In this document: positions 20,447 through 31,278 of the stretch, one piece after another | Layout of the letters: every line of letters begins with the position of its first letter | How positions within the stretch are numbered: position 1 is the first letter of the stretch | Origin: Pseudomonadota bacterium | GTDB lineage: Bacteria > Pseudomonadota > Alphaproteobacteria > Acetobacterales > Acetobacteraceae | Direction of reading: 5' to 3' | Length of the DNA stretch: 36,848 nt | Assembly (NCBI GenBank): GCA_021849425.1 | Contig: JAJZSY010000024.1 | Location: forward strand, 1-36,848 | Position numbers and translations under genes: made by a program | The notes under the pieces: generated by a model | What the model was told of the DNA's origin: nothing | Databases searched by the model: none | Seen by the model: the letters and a program-made list of their open reading frames with translations, nothing else

Positions 20447-20878
20447 ATGACCCGTCTCACGCTTGAAGCCGCCAACCGCATCATCGCGGGCGCCCGCGCC
20501 AAAGGCCGCGAACTCGGCCTTGCCCCCCTGACCGTGGTTGTGCTCGATGCCGGCGGCCACATGGTCGCCCTTGCCCGCGAGGATGGCTCCGGCATCGCCC
20601 GCGTCGAGATCGCCACCGGCAAGGCCTGGGGCGGCCTCGGCGTCGGTGCTGGCTCACGCATGCTGTTCGATCGCTGGAACGCTGGCGGCGCCGGCTTCGT
20701 CACCGGGCTCGCCGCGGCAACCGGCGGGCGCATGGTGCCGGTGCCCGGCGGCGTGCTGGTCACGGCGGATGGCGCGGTGCTCGGCGCGGTCGGCATTTCT
20801 GGCGATACCTCGGACAATGACGAAGCCTGTGCCATCGCCGGCATCGAGGTGGCCGGTTTCGCTCCGCGCGCGAACTGA
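20447..20878 (+). CDS. GlcG/HbpS-family protein
   Basis: A 143-residue protein of the DUF336/GlcG/HbpS family. It carries V-V-V-L-D-A-G-G-H-M-V-A, then R-M-V-P-V-P-G-G-V-L-V and G-A-V-G-I-S-G-D-T-S-D-N-D-E. Members bind heme or cobalamin-related ligands or are encoded beside glycolate and diol metabolism genes. The exact role is not known. AACGGAGAAAACGC precedes the ATG. It has its own unit after the strong terminator upstream. Confidence 0.88.
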   Translation: MTRLTLEAANRIIAGARAKGRELGLAPLTVVVLDAGGHMVALAREDGSGIARVEIATGKAWGGLGVGAGSRMLFDRWNAGGAGFVTGLAAATGGRMVPVPGGVLVTADGAVLGAVGISGDTSDNDEACAIAGIEVAGFAPRAN

Positions 20879-20980
20879 CCATCAGTTTTGACTGTGTGAA
20901 GGCCAGCCCTTTCTGATCCGGCCGCGACACAGCCGGTTCCTGCGCCGGCGTCGAATGTCGCGCGGAGCAAGGTGGCCCAT

Positions 20981-21005
20981 CCGGCCAGACCAACCGTCTG
21001 GCCGG
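20981..21005 (-). terminator. Hairpin terminator for the second HtrA gene
   Basis: A ten-base perfect stem, CCGGCCAGAC with GTCTGGCCGG, and a five-base loop, nine bases past the minus-strand stop at 21015. There is no long T run on either strand. It may also serve the converging GlcG-like gene. Confidence 0.5.
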
Positions 21006-21014
21006 GTATTCCTC

Positions 21015-22433
<1,419 letters not shown>

Positions 22434-22438
22434 GCGGT

Positions 22439-23283
22439 CTAGAGTGAGGCGAGATCGCCAATCCGGCAAGAGACCATCTCGCGGATTTGCGCCGGCGTCG
22501 CTCCGGCTTCGCGCAGGTCGCGCAATGTCGCCGCCCGGTCGCGCTTGGCCAGCCGCCGCCCCGCCGCATCGCGGATCAGCGGATGATGGGCATAGGCCGG
22601 ATGCGGCCAGCCGAGCAGCGTCTGCAACAGCACGTGAACATCCGTTGCGGCACGGAGGTCCTCGCCCCGCGTCACATGTGTCACCCCCTGCGCCGCGTCG
22701 TCATGGCAGACGCAGAGATGATAGCTCGCCGGCACGTCCTTGCGCGCCAGAACCACATCGCCATGCGACAGCGGATCGGCCTCGACCCAGCCTTCCGCCG
22801 CCTCGTGATAGCGCAGCCGCCCGGCCATCCCCGCGGCCCGGTCCATCCGCAGCCGCAGCGCATAGGGCTCGCCCTGCGCCGCCGTTCGTCCGCCAGCGCC
22901 GGGTCGAGCCCGCGGCACGTGCCAGGATAGGCCGCCTCAGTGCCGTGCGGCGCGCCAAGAGCGGCGGCAATCGTCGCCCGCGTGCAGAAACATCGATACA
23001 GCAGGCCCATCGCCTCCAGCCGCGCCAGTACGGCCCGATATGCGCCGAAATGCGCCGATTGCACCCGCACCGCGCCATCCCAGGCGAGACCGAGCCAGGC
23101 GAGATCCTCCAGAATCGCCTCGGCGAACCGGGGCCGGCAGCGCCCGGCATCGATATCCTCGAGCCGCAGCAGAAAGCGCCCGCCGCCCGCGCGCGCCAGG
23201 TCGTGTCCGGCCAGCGCCGAGGCGGCGTGGCCGAGATGCAGATAGCCGGTCGGGCTCGGCGCGAAACGGGTGACGATGGACAT
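22439..23283 (-). pseudogene. gluQ: glutamyl-Q tRNA(Asp) synthetase, frameshifted
   Basis: Two adjoining frames together make a full GluQRS, the enzyme that glutamylates queuosine on tRNA-Asp. The N-terminal part from 23283 has R-F-A-P-S-P-T-G-Y-L-H-L-G-H, the A-x-S-P-T-G and H-x-G-H class I motifs, and Cys/Tyr residues like the zinc site (C-F-C-T, Y-P-G-T-C-R). The C-terminal part in the other frame has L-A-K-R-D. The frame is lost near 22873-22887, at A-D-E-R-R / A-A-Q-G-E-P. Total length 845 is one base short of 282 codons, so a one-base deletion fits. It may be a real mutation or a sequencing error. Confidence 0.85.
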
Positions 23284-23333
23284 CGGCCTCCACGATGATA
23301 CCCTCTCCCGCAAATGCAAGGAGCAGGAACTTC

Positions 23334-24002
23334 ATGGCTGAACTGGACGGACCGCGCTGGGGCCCGGCGAACGGCGGCAAGGCGCGACAACTCGTGGTGC
23401 TGTGCCACGGCGTCGGCGCCGATGGCAACGACCTGATCGACCTCGCGCCCTACTGGGCCCGCGCGATCCCCGATGCCGCCTTCGTCGCCCCGCACGCGCC
23501 GGACCCGTTCGATCTCGCCCCCTTCGGCCGCCAATGGTTTCCAATCGGCACGCTGGACCCGCACGCGCTTGGTGGCGGCGTGCGCCGGGCCCGCGCGGCG
23601 CTCGACCCGTTCATCGATGCCGAACTCGCACGCCTCGGCCTGCCGGTCGATGCCTACGCGCTGATGGGATTCAGCCAGGGCGCGATGACGGTCCTGTTCA
23701 CCGGTCTGCGCCGGGCGGTGCCGCCACGGGCGATTCTCGCCTATTCCGGCGCGCTGCTCGCCCCAGAATCGCTGGCCGCCGAACTCACCGCCCGCCCGCC
23801 GGTACTGCTCGTGCATGGCGAGGCCGACGAGATCGTGCCGCCCTCCCGCTCGCGCGACGCCGAGGCCGCGCTGCGCGCCGCCGGTGTGCCGGTGGAGAGC
23901 CTCTTCGTTCCGAAACTCGCTCATGGCATCGACGATTCCGGGCTTTCCCTCGGTGCGCTCACGCTCCAGCGCGCCTTCGCGGCGCCGGCCTCGTCTGCGT
24001 GA
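23334..24002 (+). CDS. Carboxylesterase/phospholipase, alpha/beta hydrolase
   Basis: A 222-residue serine hydrolase of the bacterial carboxylesterase (YpfH/acyl-protein thioesterase-like) family. It has the oxyanion segment L-C-H-G-V-G-A-D-G-N and nucleophile Ser114 in G-F-S-Q-G, with Asp165 in G-E-A-D-E-I-V-P and His197 in L-A-H-G-I-D. AAGGAG precedes ATG 23334. It has no signal peptide, so it is cytoplasmic. It is divergent from gluQ. Substrate unknown; short acyl esters or lysophospholipids are usual. Confidence 0.9.
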   Translation: MAELDGPRWGPANGGKARQLVVLCHGVGADGNDLIDLAPYWARAIPDAAFVAPHAPDPFDLAPFGRQWFPIGTLDPHALGGGVRRARAALDPFIDAELARLGLPVDAYALMGFSQGAMTVLFTGLRRAVPPRAILAYSGALLAPESLAAELTARPPVLLVHGEADEIVPPSRSRDAEAALRAAGVPVESLFVPKLAHGIDDSGLSLGALTLQRAFAAPASSA

Positions 24003-24033
24003 CAAGCTGTTGACATCACGAAACCCGCCTTGC

Positions 24034-24053
24034 GGCCCCTGATCGTTGGGGCC
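24034..24053 (+). other. Inverted repeat upstream of HNH gene
   Basis: GGCCCC and GGGGCC flank eight bases (TGATCGTT). It lies about 30 bases after the esterase stop and is followed by ATATTC, so it may be a weak terminator or part of the HNH leader. Confidence 0.3.
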
Positions 24054-24064
24054 ATATTCATGTC

Positions 24065-24157
24065 ATGGAATCGGTGCAAAACATTGCAGGGCGTTTCCAG
24101 TCCGAGGGCGGTCCGGTGAGCTGGCCGCCCTTCTGGGACCGGTTCAGTAATGCCTGA
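24065..24157 (+). CDS. Possible 30-residue leader ORF overlapping HNH gene
   Basis: ATG 24065 opens a 30-codon frame ending at 24157, and the next gene starts at 24150 inside it (ATGCCTGA). The peptide has a W-P-P-F-W-D-R-F end. The ribosome binding site is weak and I recognise no family. The overlap suggests coupling but chance is possible. Confidence 0.3.
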   Translation: MESVQNIAGRFQSEGGPVSWPPFWDRFSNA

Positions 24158-24710
24158 CGGCGGGCAAAATTTTCCCGCTCTCGTCCTGAATGCGGATTTC
24201 CGTCCGCTCTCCTATTTCCCGTTGTCGCTCTGGTCCTGGCAGGATGCCGTCAAGGCCGTCTTTCTCGACCGCGTTTCCGTTCTGTCGGAATACGACCACG
24301 AGGTGCATTCCGTCTCCGCGGCGATGCGCCTGCCCTCGGTCATCGCGCTGAAGGATTTCGTCCCCGGCCTGCGCCAGCCGGCCTTCACCCGCTTCAACGT
24401 CTTTCTCCGCGATGCCTTCACCTGCCAGTATTGCCACAGCCGCCTGCCCGCCCCGGAACTGACCTTCGACCACGTCATCCCGCGCGCCCGCGGCGGCCGC
24501 ACCACCTGGGAGAACGTCGTCACCGCCTGCGGCGCCTGCAACCTGCGCAAGGGCTCGAAACTTCCGCGCGAATGCCACATGTTCCCCTATGAAACGCCGC
24601 GCCGGCCGAACAGCTGGGAGCTGCAGGACCGTGGCCGCGCCTTCCCGCCCAACTACCTGCACGAAAGCTGGCGCGACTTTCTCTACTGGGATACCGAATT
24701 GGAGACCTGA
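24150..24710 (+). CDS. HNH endonuclease family protein
   Basis: A 186-residue protein. The zinc/HNH core runs C-Q-Y-C-H near residue 92, then [23 protein letters not shown] and R-K-G. All three core residues and four Cys are present, so it could be catalytically active. This family is widespread and single-copy in alphaproteobacteria, and its function is uncertain; it is not obviously part of a restriction or phage system here. It lies 53 bases before trpB. Confidence 0.9.
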   Translation: MPDGGQNFPALVLNADFRPLSYFPLSLWSWQDAVKAVFLDRVSVLSEYDHEVHSVSAAMRLPSVIALKDFVPGLRQPAFTRFNVFLRDAFTCQYCHSRLPAPELTFDHVIPRARGGRTTWENVVTACGACNLRKGSKLPRECHMFPYETPRRPNSWELQDRGRAFPPNYLHESWRDFLYWDTELET

Positions 24711-24763
24711 TCCGGTTTCATCTGCCTGACATATCGGCTATCCGTTCGGAACGGAGAGCCAGC

Positions 24764-25974
<1,211 letters not shown>

Positions 25975-25978
<4 letters not shown>

Positions 25979-26805
25979 GCCGCATCGCCGCCACCTTCGC
26001 CCGCCTTCGCGATGAGGGCCGGGCGGGTCTGATCCCCTTCGTCGAGGCGTTCGACCCCGATCGCGAAACCTCCGCCACCCTGCTCGCCGGCATGGCCGCC
26101 CGCGGCGCCGATCTGATCGAGATCGGCATGCCCTTCACCGACCCGATGGCCGATGGTCCGACCATCCAGCAGGCCGGCCGCCGGGCGCTGCGCGCCGGCG
26201 CCACCCTCGCCGGCACGCTCGGCCTGGTGCGCGACTTCCGCGCCGTCAACGACACCGTGCCGCTGATCCTGATGGGCTATCTCAACCCGATCCTCTCCTA
26301 CGGCGTCGAGCGTTTCACCGCCGATGCCGCCGCCGCCGGCGTCGATGGCGTCATCGTCGTCGACCTGCCGACCGAGGAGGCCGACTTGCTGCTGCCGCAT
26401 CTGCGCCATCACCGCATCGATCTGATCCGCCTCGTCGCCCCCACCACGACCGACGAACGCCTGCCCGTCGTGCTCAACGACTCCTCCGGGTTCGTCTACT
26501 ACGTCTCGATCACCGGCATCACCGGCACGCGCACCGCCTCGGCCGAGGATCTCGCGCGCGACATCCCCCGCCTGCGCAAGGCGACGGACATGCCGATCGC
26601 CGTCGGCTTCGGCGTCCGCACCCCCGCGCAGGCCGCGACGGTCGCCAAGTTCGCCGATGCCGCCGTGGTCGCCTCCGCCCTGATCGACAAACTCGCCGCC
26701 GGCCTCGATGCCGAGGGCAAGGCCCCGCCCGCCATCGTCGAGGCGGTGCTGGATGATGTCACCGCCTTGGCCGCGGCGGTGCGCGGCGAACGCCGCGCCG
26801 CCTGA
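25975..26805 (+). CDS. trpA: Tryptophan synthase alpha chain
   Basis: A 276-residue subunit that cleaves indole-3-glycerol phosphate. The catalytic residues Glu49 (I-E-I-G-M-P) and Asp60 (M-A-D-G-P) are both in their family positions. The start is TTG at 25975, within TTGA where the trpB stop lies, so synthesis is coupled to TrpB. Its stop is three bases from the purD stop, which converges on it. Confidence 0.97.
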
Positions 26806-26808
26806 GGG

Positions 26809-28074
26809 TCAGACCGCCTTGGCGCCGATATCCCGGCGGCAGAACCCGCCGGGAAAGCCGATCCGCCGCACCGCGACATAGGCGCGGTCGATCGCCTCGC
26901 GCAGGTCATCGCCCGTCGCCGTCACCGCCAGCACCCGCCCGCCAGCGCTCACCAGCGCGCCATCGCGCCGCGCCGTGCCGGCCTGGAACACCGAAGTCTC
27001 CGGCAACCCGTCCACGCCGGCAAGGTCGATCTCGTGCCCCTTCTCATAGGCGCCCGGATAGCCCTTCGCCGCCATCACCACCGTCGCCGCCGCGCCGTCC
27101 CGCCAGTCGAGCCGGGTTTGCGGATCGAGCCGGCCCCGCGCCGCATCGGCGAGCACCGGCAGCAGGTCGGTCTTCAGCAGCGGCAGCAGCGTCTCGCATT
27201 CCGGATCGCCGAACCGCACGTTGAACTCGATCAGCCTCGGGCCGGAGGCGGTGAGCATCAGCCCGGCGAACAGAAAGCCGCGGAAGGGCGCGCCGCGCCG
27301 CGCCATCGTCCGCAGCGCCGGACGGACGATCCGCTCCATCGCCGCCCCGATCACCGCCTCCGAGGCCGCCGGCGGCGGCGCGATCGCCCCCATCCCGCCG
27401 GTATTCGGCCCGGTATCGCCATCGCCCACCCGCTTGTGGTCCGAGGCGGTGCCACAGAACAGCGCGGTCTCGCCATCGCAGATCGCGAACAGCGAAATCT
27501 CGGTGCCGATCAGGCATTCCTCGATCACGATCTCAGCGCCCGAGTCGCCATGCAGCCCGCCCTCCAGCATCGCGGCGACGGCCTCGCGCGCCTCCTCATC
27601 GGTCGCGGCGACCACCACGCCCTTGCCCGCCGCCAGCCCGTCCGCCTTGATCACGATCGGCGCCGGGTGCTCGTCGAGATAGGCCCGCGCCGCGTCGGCA
27701 TCGGTGAAGCTCGCCCAGGAAGCGGTCGGAATCCCCGCCTCGTCGCAGATTTCCTTGGTGAACCGCTTCGAGGATTCGAGCCGCGCCGCCGCCTCGGTGG
27801 GGCCGAAACAGGCGATTCCCGCCGCCGCCATCCGGTCGGCAAGGCCGAGCGCCAGCGGCGCCTCCGGCCCAGGCACCACGAGGTCGATCTTCTCCGCCCG
27901 CGCGAAATCGACGAGCGCATCGATCTCCTCCGCGCCGATCCGTACGCATTCGGCGAGCGATTCCATGCCCGGATTTCCCGGCGCGACGAAGAGTTTTTCC
28001 AGCACCGGGCTCTGCGCGAGCTTCCACGCCAGCGCATGCTCGCGCCCGCCGCCGCCGACAACCAGAACCCGCAT
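26809..28074 (-). CDS. purD: Phosphoribosylamine-glycine ligase
   Basis: A 421-residue ATP-grasp enzyme of de novo purine synthesis (GAR synthetase). It has V-V-G-G-G-G-R-E-H-A-L at the N-terminus, K-A-D-G-L-A-A-G-K-G-V-V in the ATP-grasp domain, and G-P-N-T-G-G-M-G-A near the active site. The start at 28074 gives the M-R-V-L-V-V-G-G-G-G N-terminus; the longer frame to 28254 overlaps xseA. Divergent from xseA, convergent with trpA. Confidence 0.97.
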   Translation of the reverse strand: MRVLVVGGGGREHALAWKLAQSPVLEKLFVAPGNPGMESLAECVRIGAEEIDALVDFARAEKIDLVVPGPEAPLALGLADRMAAAGIACFGPTEAAARLESSKRFTKEICDEAGIPTASWASFTDADAARAYLDEHPAPIVIKADGLAAGKGVVVAATDEEAREAVAAMLEGGLHGDSGAEIVIEECLIGTEISLFAICDGETALFCGTASDHKRVGDGDTGPNTGGMGAIAPPPAASEAVIGAAMERIVRPALRTMARRGAPFRGFLFAGLMLTASGPRLIEFNVRFGDPECETLLPLLKTDLLPVLADAARGRLDPQTRLDWRDGAAATVVMAAKGYPGAYEKGHEIDLAGVDGLPETSVFQAGTARRDGALVSAGGRVLAVTATGDDLREAIDRAYVAVRRIGFPGGFCRRDIGAKAV

Positions 28075-28129
28075 GATCAAATCCCCCTGCGCTTGTGCAA
28101 CCGGCGCGCGCTTAGCATAGTCCGCCGCC

Positions 28130-29518
28130 ATGAGCGAAACCGCGGACCCCACCACCGGCAACGTGCCCGAACTCACCGTTTCCGAACTCGCCGGCGCGGT
28201 CAAACGCACGGTCGAGACCGCCTTCGGCCGCGTGCGCGTGCGCGGCGAAATCACCGAGATGAAAACCTACGCCTCCGGCCACACCTACATGGCGCTGAAG
28301 GACGAGGGGGCGAAGATCCGGGCGATCATCTGGCGCGGCAACGCCGCGCGACTCGGGCTGAAGCCGGAGAACGGCGTCGAGGTCATCGCCACCGGCCGCG
28401 TCACCACCTATCCCGAGCGCTCGGAATACCAGCTCATCATCGAGCGGCTGGACTATGCCGGCGAAGGCGCGCTGCTCGCCCGCATCGAGAAGCTGCGTCT
28501 GCGCCTCACCGAGGAAGGCCTGTTCGACGCCGCCCGCAAGCGCGCCCTGCCGCTGCTGCCGCGCATCGTCGGCGTCGTCAGCTCGCCCCAGGGTGCGGTG
28601 ATCCAGGACATCCGCACCACCATCGCCCGCCGCTTCCCCAGCCGCATCATCCTCTGGCCGGTCGCCGTCCAGGGCGAGGCCGCCGCCGCCCAGATCGCCG
28701 CCGCCATCCGTGGCTTCGGCGCGCTGCCGGAAGGGGGCGAGGTGCCGCGGCCGGACGTTCTGATCGTCGCCCGCGGCGGCGGCTCGCTCGAAGACCTGAT
28801 GGCCTTCAATGACGAGGAGGTGGTCCGCGCCGCAGCCTCCTGCCCGATTCCGCTGATCTCCGCCGTCGGCCACGAGACCGACACGACGCTGATCGACTTC
28901 GCCTCCGACCGTCGTGCCCCGACCCCCACCGCCGCCGCCGAACTCGCTGTGCCGGATCGCATGGCGCTGATCGCCGACCTTGCCCAGAGCGGCGCGCGGC
29001 TGACCGGCGCGCTCACCCGCGTCACCCAGTCGGTCCGCCTCCGGCTCGATCGCGCCGCCGCCGCCCTCCCCGACCTGCCCTCGATGATCGGCACCGCCCG
29101 CCAGCGGCTCGACGATCGCGGCGAGCGCCTTGCCCTTGCCCTGCCCCGCCTCGTCGCCGCGAAGCGCGCCCAGGCGCGAGAGGTCGCCGCCCGCCTCGCG
29201 CATCCGCGCGAGATCATCGCCGCCCGCCGCCACAGCCTCGCCCTGCTCGGCCAGCGCCTCGCCGCCCCAGCCCCCGGCCTGCTGCGGGAAAACCGGCTCC
29301 GCCTCGACGCGCTCGCCGCGCGCCTCGAAGCCCTGTCCTATCACGCAACCCTCGCGCGCGGCTTCGCGATGGTGGCGACCCCGTCCGGCGACCCGGTGAC
29401 CACGCGGCGCGATGCCGGGTCGAAGCGGCGCCTCGTCCTGCATTTCGGCGATGGCACGCTCGGCGTGCGTCCCGAAACGGACCGCGCGCCGCCGGAGCAG
29501 ACCAGCCTCGATCTCTGA
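28130..29518 (+). CDS. xseA: Exodeoxyribonuclease VII large subunit
   Basis: A 462-residue DNA-degrading subunit. An OB-fold N-terminus (V-R-V-R-G-E-I-T-E-M) is followed by the catalytic core with V-I-Q-D-I, A-R-G-G-G-S-L-E-D-L and S-A-V-G-H-E-T-D-T-T, and then a long helical, Arg-rich tail. Works with XseB, not in this window, to cut single-stranded DNA into short oligonucleotides during repair. Length is normal. It is divergent from purD and converges with the anti-sigma factor gene. Confidence 0.96.
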   Translation: MSETADPTTGNVPELTVSELAGAVKRTVETAFGRVRVRGEITEMKTYASGHTYMALKDEGAKIRAIIWRGNAARLGLKPENGVEVIATGRVTTYPERSEYQLIIERLDYAGEGALLARIEKLRLRLTEEGLFDAARKRALPLLPRIVGVVSSPQGAVIQDIRTTIARRFPSRIILWPVAVQGEAAAAQIAAAIRGFGALPEGGEVPRPDVLIVARGGGSLEDLMAFNDEEVVRAAASCPIPLISAVGHETDTTLIDFASDRRAPTPTAAAELAVPDRMALIADLAQSGARLTGALTRVTQSVRLRLDRAAAALPDLPSMIGTARQRLDDRGERLALALPRLVAAKRAQAREVAARLAHPREIIAARRHSLALLGQRLAAPAPGLLRENRLRLDALAARLEALSYHATLARGFAMVATPSGDPVTTRRDAGSKRRLVLHFGDGTLGVRPETDRAPPEQTSLDL

Positions 29519-29530
29519 TCCGGCCGGATA

Positions 29531-30232
29531 TCAGGAGGTCGTCGGCGCCACCGGCAGCAGCGGCCCGGCGAAGACGATCGGCATATCCGGCCTGCCGGTC
29601 GGCGAGCCGCCGGGCGGTTCCACCGTCACCGCGATCAGCGTATGCGCCCGGCGCAGCCGCGCCGGCACGTCATTCGCCGGCAGCCGTGTCGCCCCCGCCT
29701 GCACAAAGCCGATCGGCACCGGCGCCTCGCCCTGGCCAATCGCCCAGAGCTGCCAGACCTTGCCCGCCGGCGGCGCCATCCGCCCCACCGGCGCGATGTT
29801 CAGCGCGCCGTTCGTCCTCATCGCCACCGTGAACACGGGGCCCGCCTTCGTCGACAGCACCGCGACCATCGCCGGCCCCGTCGTCCCGCGCGGCAGCAGC
29901 GCCAGCAGCGCCGCCGCCACCGCGCCGGCCAGGGCGATGCCCCGCCAGACGAACAGATTGTCCCAGATCTCCCGCAGCCGGTGCCGCGGCGCCGGTGCCG
30001 CCGCGCGCGGGCTGGTTGCGCGCTCGATCGCCGCCCACACCGCCGGCCCCGGCTCCACCGGCGGCACCGCGCGCGCCAGCGGCAGCAGCCGCTCCTCCCA
30101 CGCCTCCACCTCGGCCGCCAGCGCCGGATCGCGCGCGCACTCGGCCTCGAAATTCCGCCGCTCCTCGCCGCGCAGAAGACCAAGGACATAAAGCCCCGCA
30201 CGGTCGGCCCCGAAATCCGGCGCGTCGCTCAT
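29531..30232 (-). CDS. Anti-sigma factor, RskA type
   Basis: A 233-residue single-pass membrane protein. The N-terminal cytoplasmic part (Y-V-L-G-L-L-R-G-E-E-R-R-N-F-E) is the sigma-binding region of the RskA/anti-sigma-K family; it lacks the zinc H-x3-C-x2-C motif. A hydrophobic helix is at about 96-114. The outer domain has G-K-V-W-Q-L-W-A-I and P-x-G-F-V-Q. The start at 30232 overlaps the sigma stop (ATGA), so coupled synthesis keeps a fixed ratio with its target. The signal sensed is unknown. Confidence 0.9.
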   Translation of the reverse strand: MSDAPDFGADRAGLYVLGLLRGEERRNFEAECARDPALAAEVEAWEERLLPLARAVPPVEPGPAVWAAIERATSPRAAAPAPRHRLREIWDNLFVWRGIALAGAVAAALLALLPRGTTGPAMVAVLSTKAGPVFTVAMRTNGALNIAPVGRMAPPAGKVWQLWAIGQGEAPVPIGFVQAGATRLPANDVPARLRRAHTLIAVTVEPPGGSPTGRPDMPIVFAGPLLPVAPTTS

Positions 30233-30747
30233 TGTTCGAGACACCTCTTCAGCGCGTCGAGCGATCTCACGATCCAGCTCTTGACCGTTCCCAGCGGTGT
30301 ATCGGTGCGCGCGGCAATCTCGCTATGGGAATAGCCCTCGATGTAAGACAGCAGCACCATCCGTCGCCAGTGTTCCGGCAGGGTTGCAAGGCAGCCCGCC
30401 AGCGCGCGACCATCCTCGACGGGGATGCCCTCCTCAGCGGCGATGTCGGGAATTTCATCGCCGGTGACCGGTAGCCGCCGCTCGCTATCAAGCCGGTCAA
30501 GCGCGCGGTAGCGGACGATCCCGATCATCCAGGCCCGCGCCGATCCCCGCGCCCGGTCGAAACGCGACGCATTGCGCCAGATCTGCAGGAAGGCCTCCTG
30601 CAAGACGTCCTCGGCCATCAGGCGATCGCGCAGCAGCCGCAGCGCCACACCAAGCATGGTCGGCGCCATGCGTCGGTACAGCTCCCGCAGGGCGGCCGCA
30701 TCCTGTCTCTGGCAGGCCTCGATGAGCAGGCCGAGACCGTCCTCCAT
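30229..30747 (-). CDS. ECF sigma factor (SigK/RpoE type)
   Basis: A 172-residue ECF sigma. Region 2 has L-Y-R-R-M-A-P, A-E-D-V-L-Q-E-A-F-L-Q-I-W-R-N and region 4 has L-P-E-H-W-R-R-M-V-L-L-S-Y-I-E-G-Y-S-H-S-E-I-A, with G-T-V-K-S-W-I-V-R in the recognition helix. Longer starts at 30774 and 30804 are possible; I chose 30747 for usual length. It pairs with the anti-sigma gene below and is divergent from the HiPIP gene, so the shared intergenic region could carry a target promoter. Confidence 0.92.
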   Translation of the reverse strand: MEDGLGLLIEACQRQDAAALRELYRRMAPTMLGVALRLLRDRLMAEDVLQEAFLQIWRNASRFDRARGSARAWMIGIVRYRALDRLDSERRLPVTGDEIPDIAAEEGIPVEDGRALAGCLATLPEHWRRMVLLSYIEGYSHSEIAARTDTPLGTVKSWIVRSLDALKRCLEQ

Positions 30748-30895
30748 CGTGTTTGCCCCGCCTGGCGACGCCATCAAGATGCTGTTTCCCGGACCATCGA
30801 ACATTGCTTATGGCATTACCGTCGTGGAGACAATCTGGATGCAGCCTGCCGCACCCGCAGCCAGACCGCATGCAAACGAGATCCAAAAATACAAT

Positions 30896-30925
30896 TTAAA
30901 AGTGTTTTGTTTTCGTATATATAAT
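30896..30925 (+). promoter_or_regulatory. Sigma-70-like promoter of the HiPIP gene
   Basis: TTAAAA (30896-30901), 18 bases, then a perfect TATAAT (30920-30925). It sits in a markedly AT-rich island and would give a leader of roughly 20 bases before the proposed ATT start. Confidence 0.6.
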
Positions 30926-30941
30926 TCAGGATTGCAGTTTA

Positions 30942-30956
30942 CGGAGTCGGGTCATT
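30942..30956 (+). promoter_or_regulatory. Shine-Dalgarno and ATT start of HiPIP
   Basis: CGGAG (30942-30946) is followed by seven bases (TCGGGTC) and then ATT at 30954. This is an ideal spacing for a start codon. No ATG, GTG or TTG lies in frame between the promoter and 31011. Confidence 0.5.
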
Positions 30957-31214
30957 AAACTCCATCCGCGCCGCTACTGGCTGGAAGCCATCGCAGGCCT
31001 TGCCGCTCTGATGGCCGCGGCGGAAACCGGAGCTTCCCGACCCAAGGCGACACCGCTCGCTGCGGGTTACCGGCCGCATCCCTACCGGGACGGGGCGCGC
31101 TGCGGGAATTGCGCCAACTACCGCGCCGTCACGCAACTCTGCGCACGGGTGCGGGGACCCGTTTCGAGTGACGGTTTCTGCAATTTTTATACCCCGCTGA
31201 GATCCCGTCCCTAG
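30954..31214 (+). CDS. High-potential iron-sulfur protein, possible ATT start
   Basis: A small exported [4Fe-4S] electron carrier. The four cysteines are C-G-N-C, then C after nine residues, then C after twelve in D-G-F-C-N-F-Y. This fits the HiPIP family, with F where W or Y is common. From ATT 30954 the product is 86 residues and begins with a Tat-like signal, P-R-R-Y-W-L followed by a hydrophobic stretch. From the first ATG (31011) it is 67 residues and loses most of that signal. HiPIPs carry electrons in photosynthetic or iron and sulfur oxidation chains. It lies between the ECF sigma pair and fur. Cysteine pattern is sure; the start is an inference. Confidence 0.75.
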   Translation: MKLHPRRYWLEAIAGLAALMAAAETGASRPKATPLAAGYRPHPYRDGARCGNCANYRAVTQLCARVRGPVSSDGFCNFYTPLRSRP

Positions 31215-31278
31215 GCCTTGCAACCCGCCGGACGGAATGGGGTGGACCGCGCCGCCGAGATGGTTCACAACGCAGCGG

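Noticed and set aside
24010..24015. TTGACA after the esterase gene as a -35 box
   Set aside because: The bases 16-18 further on are GC-rich and do not resemble a -10 box.
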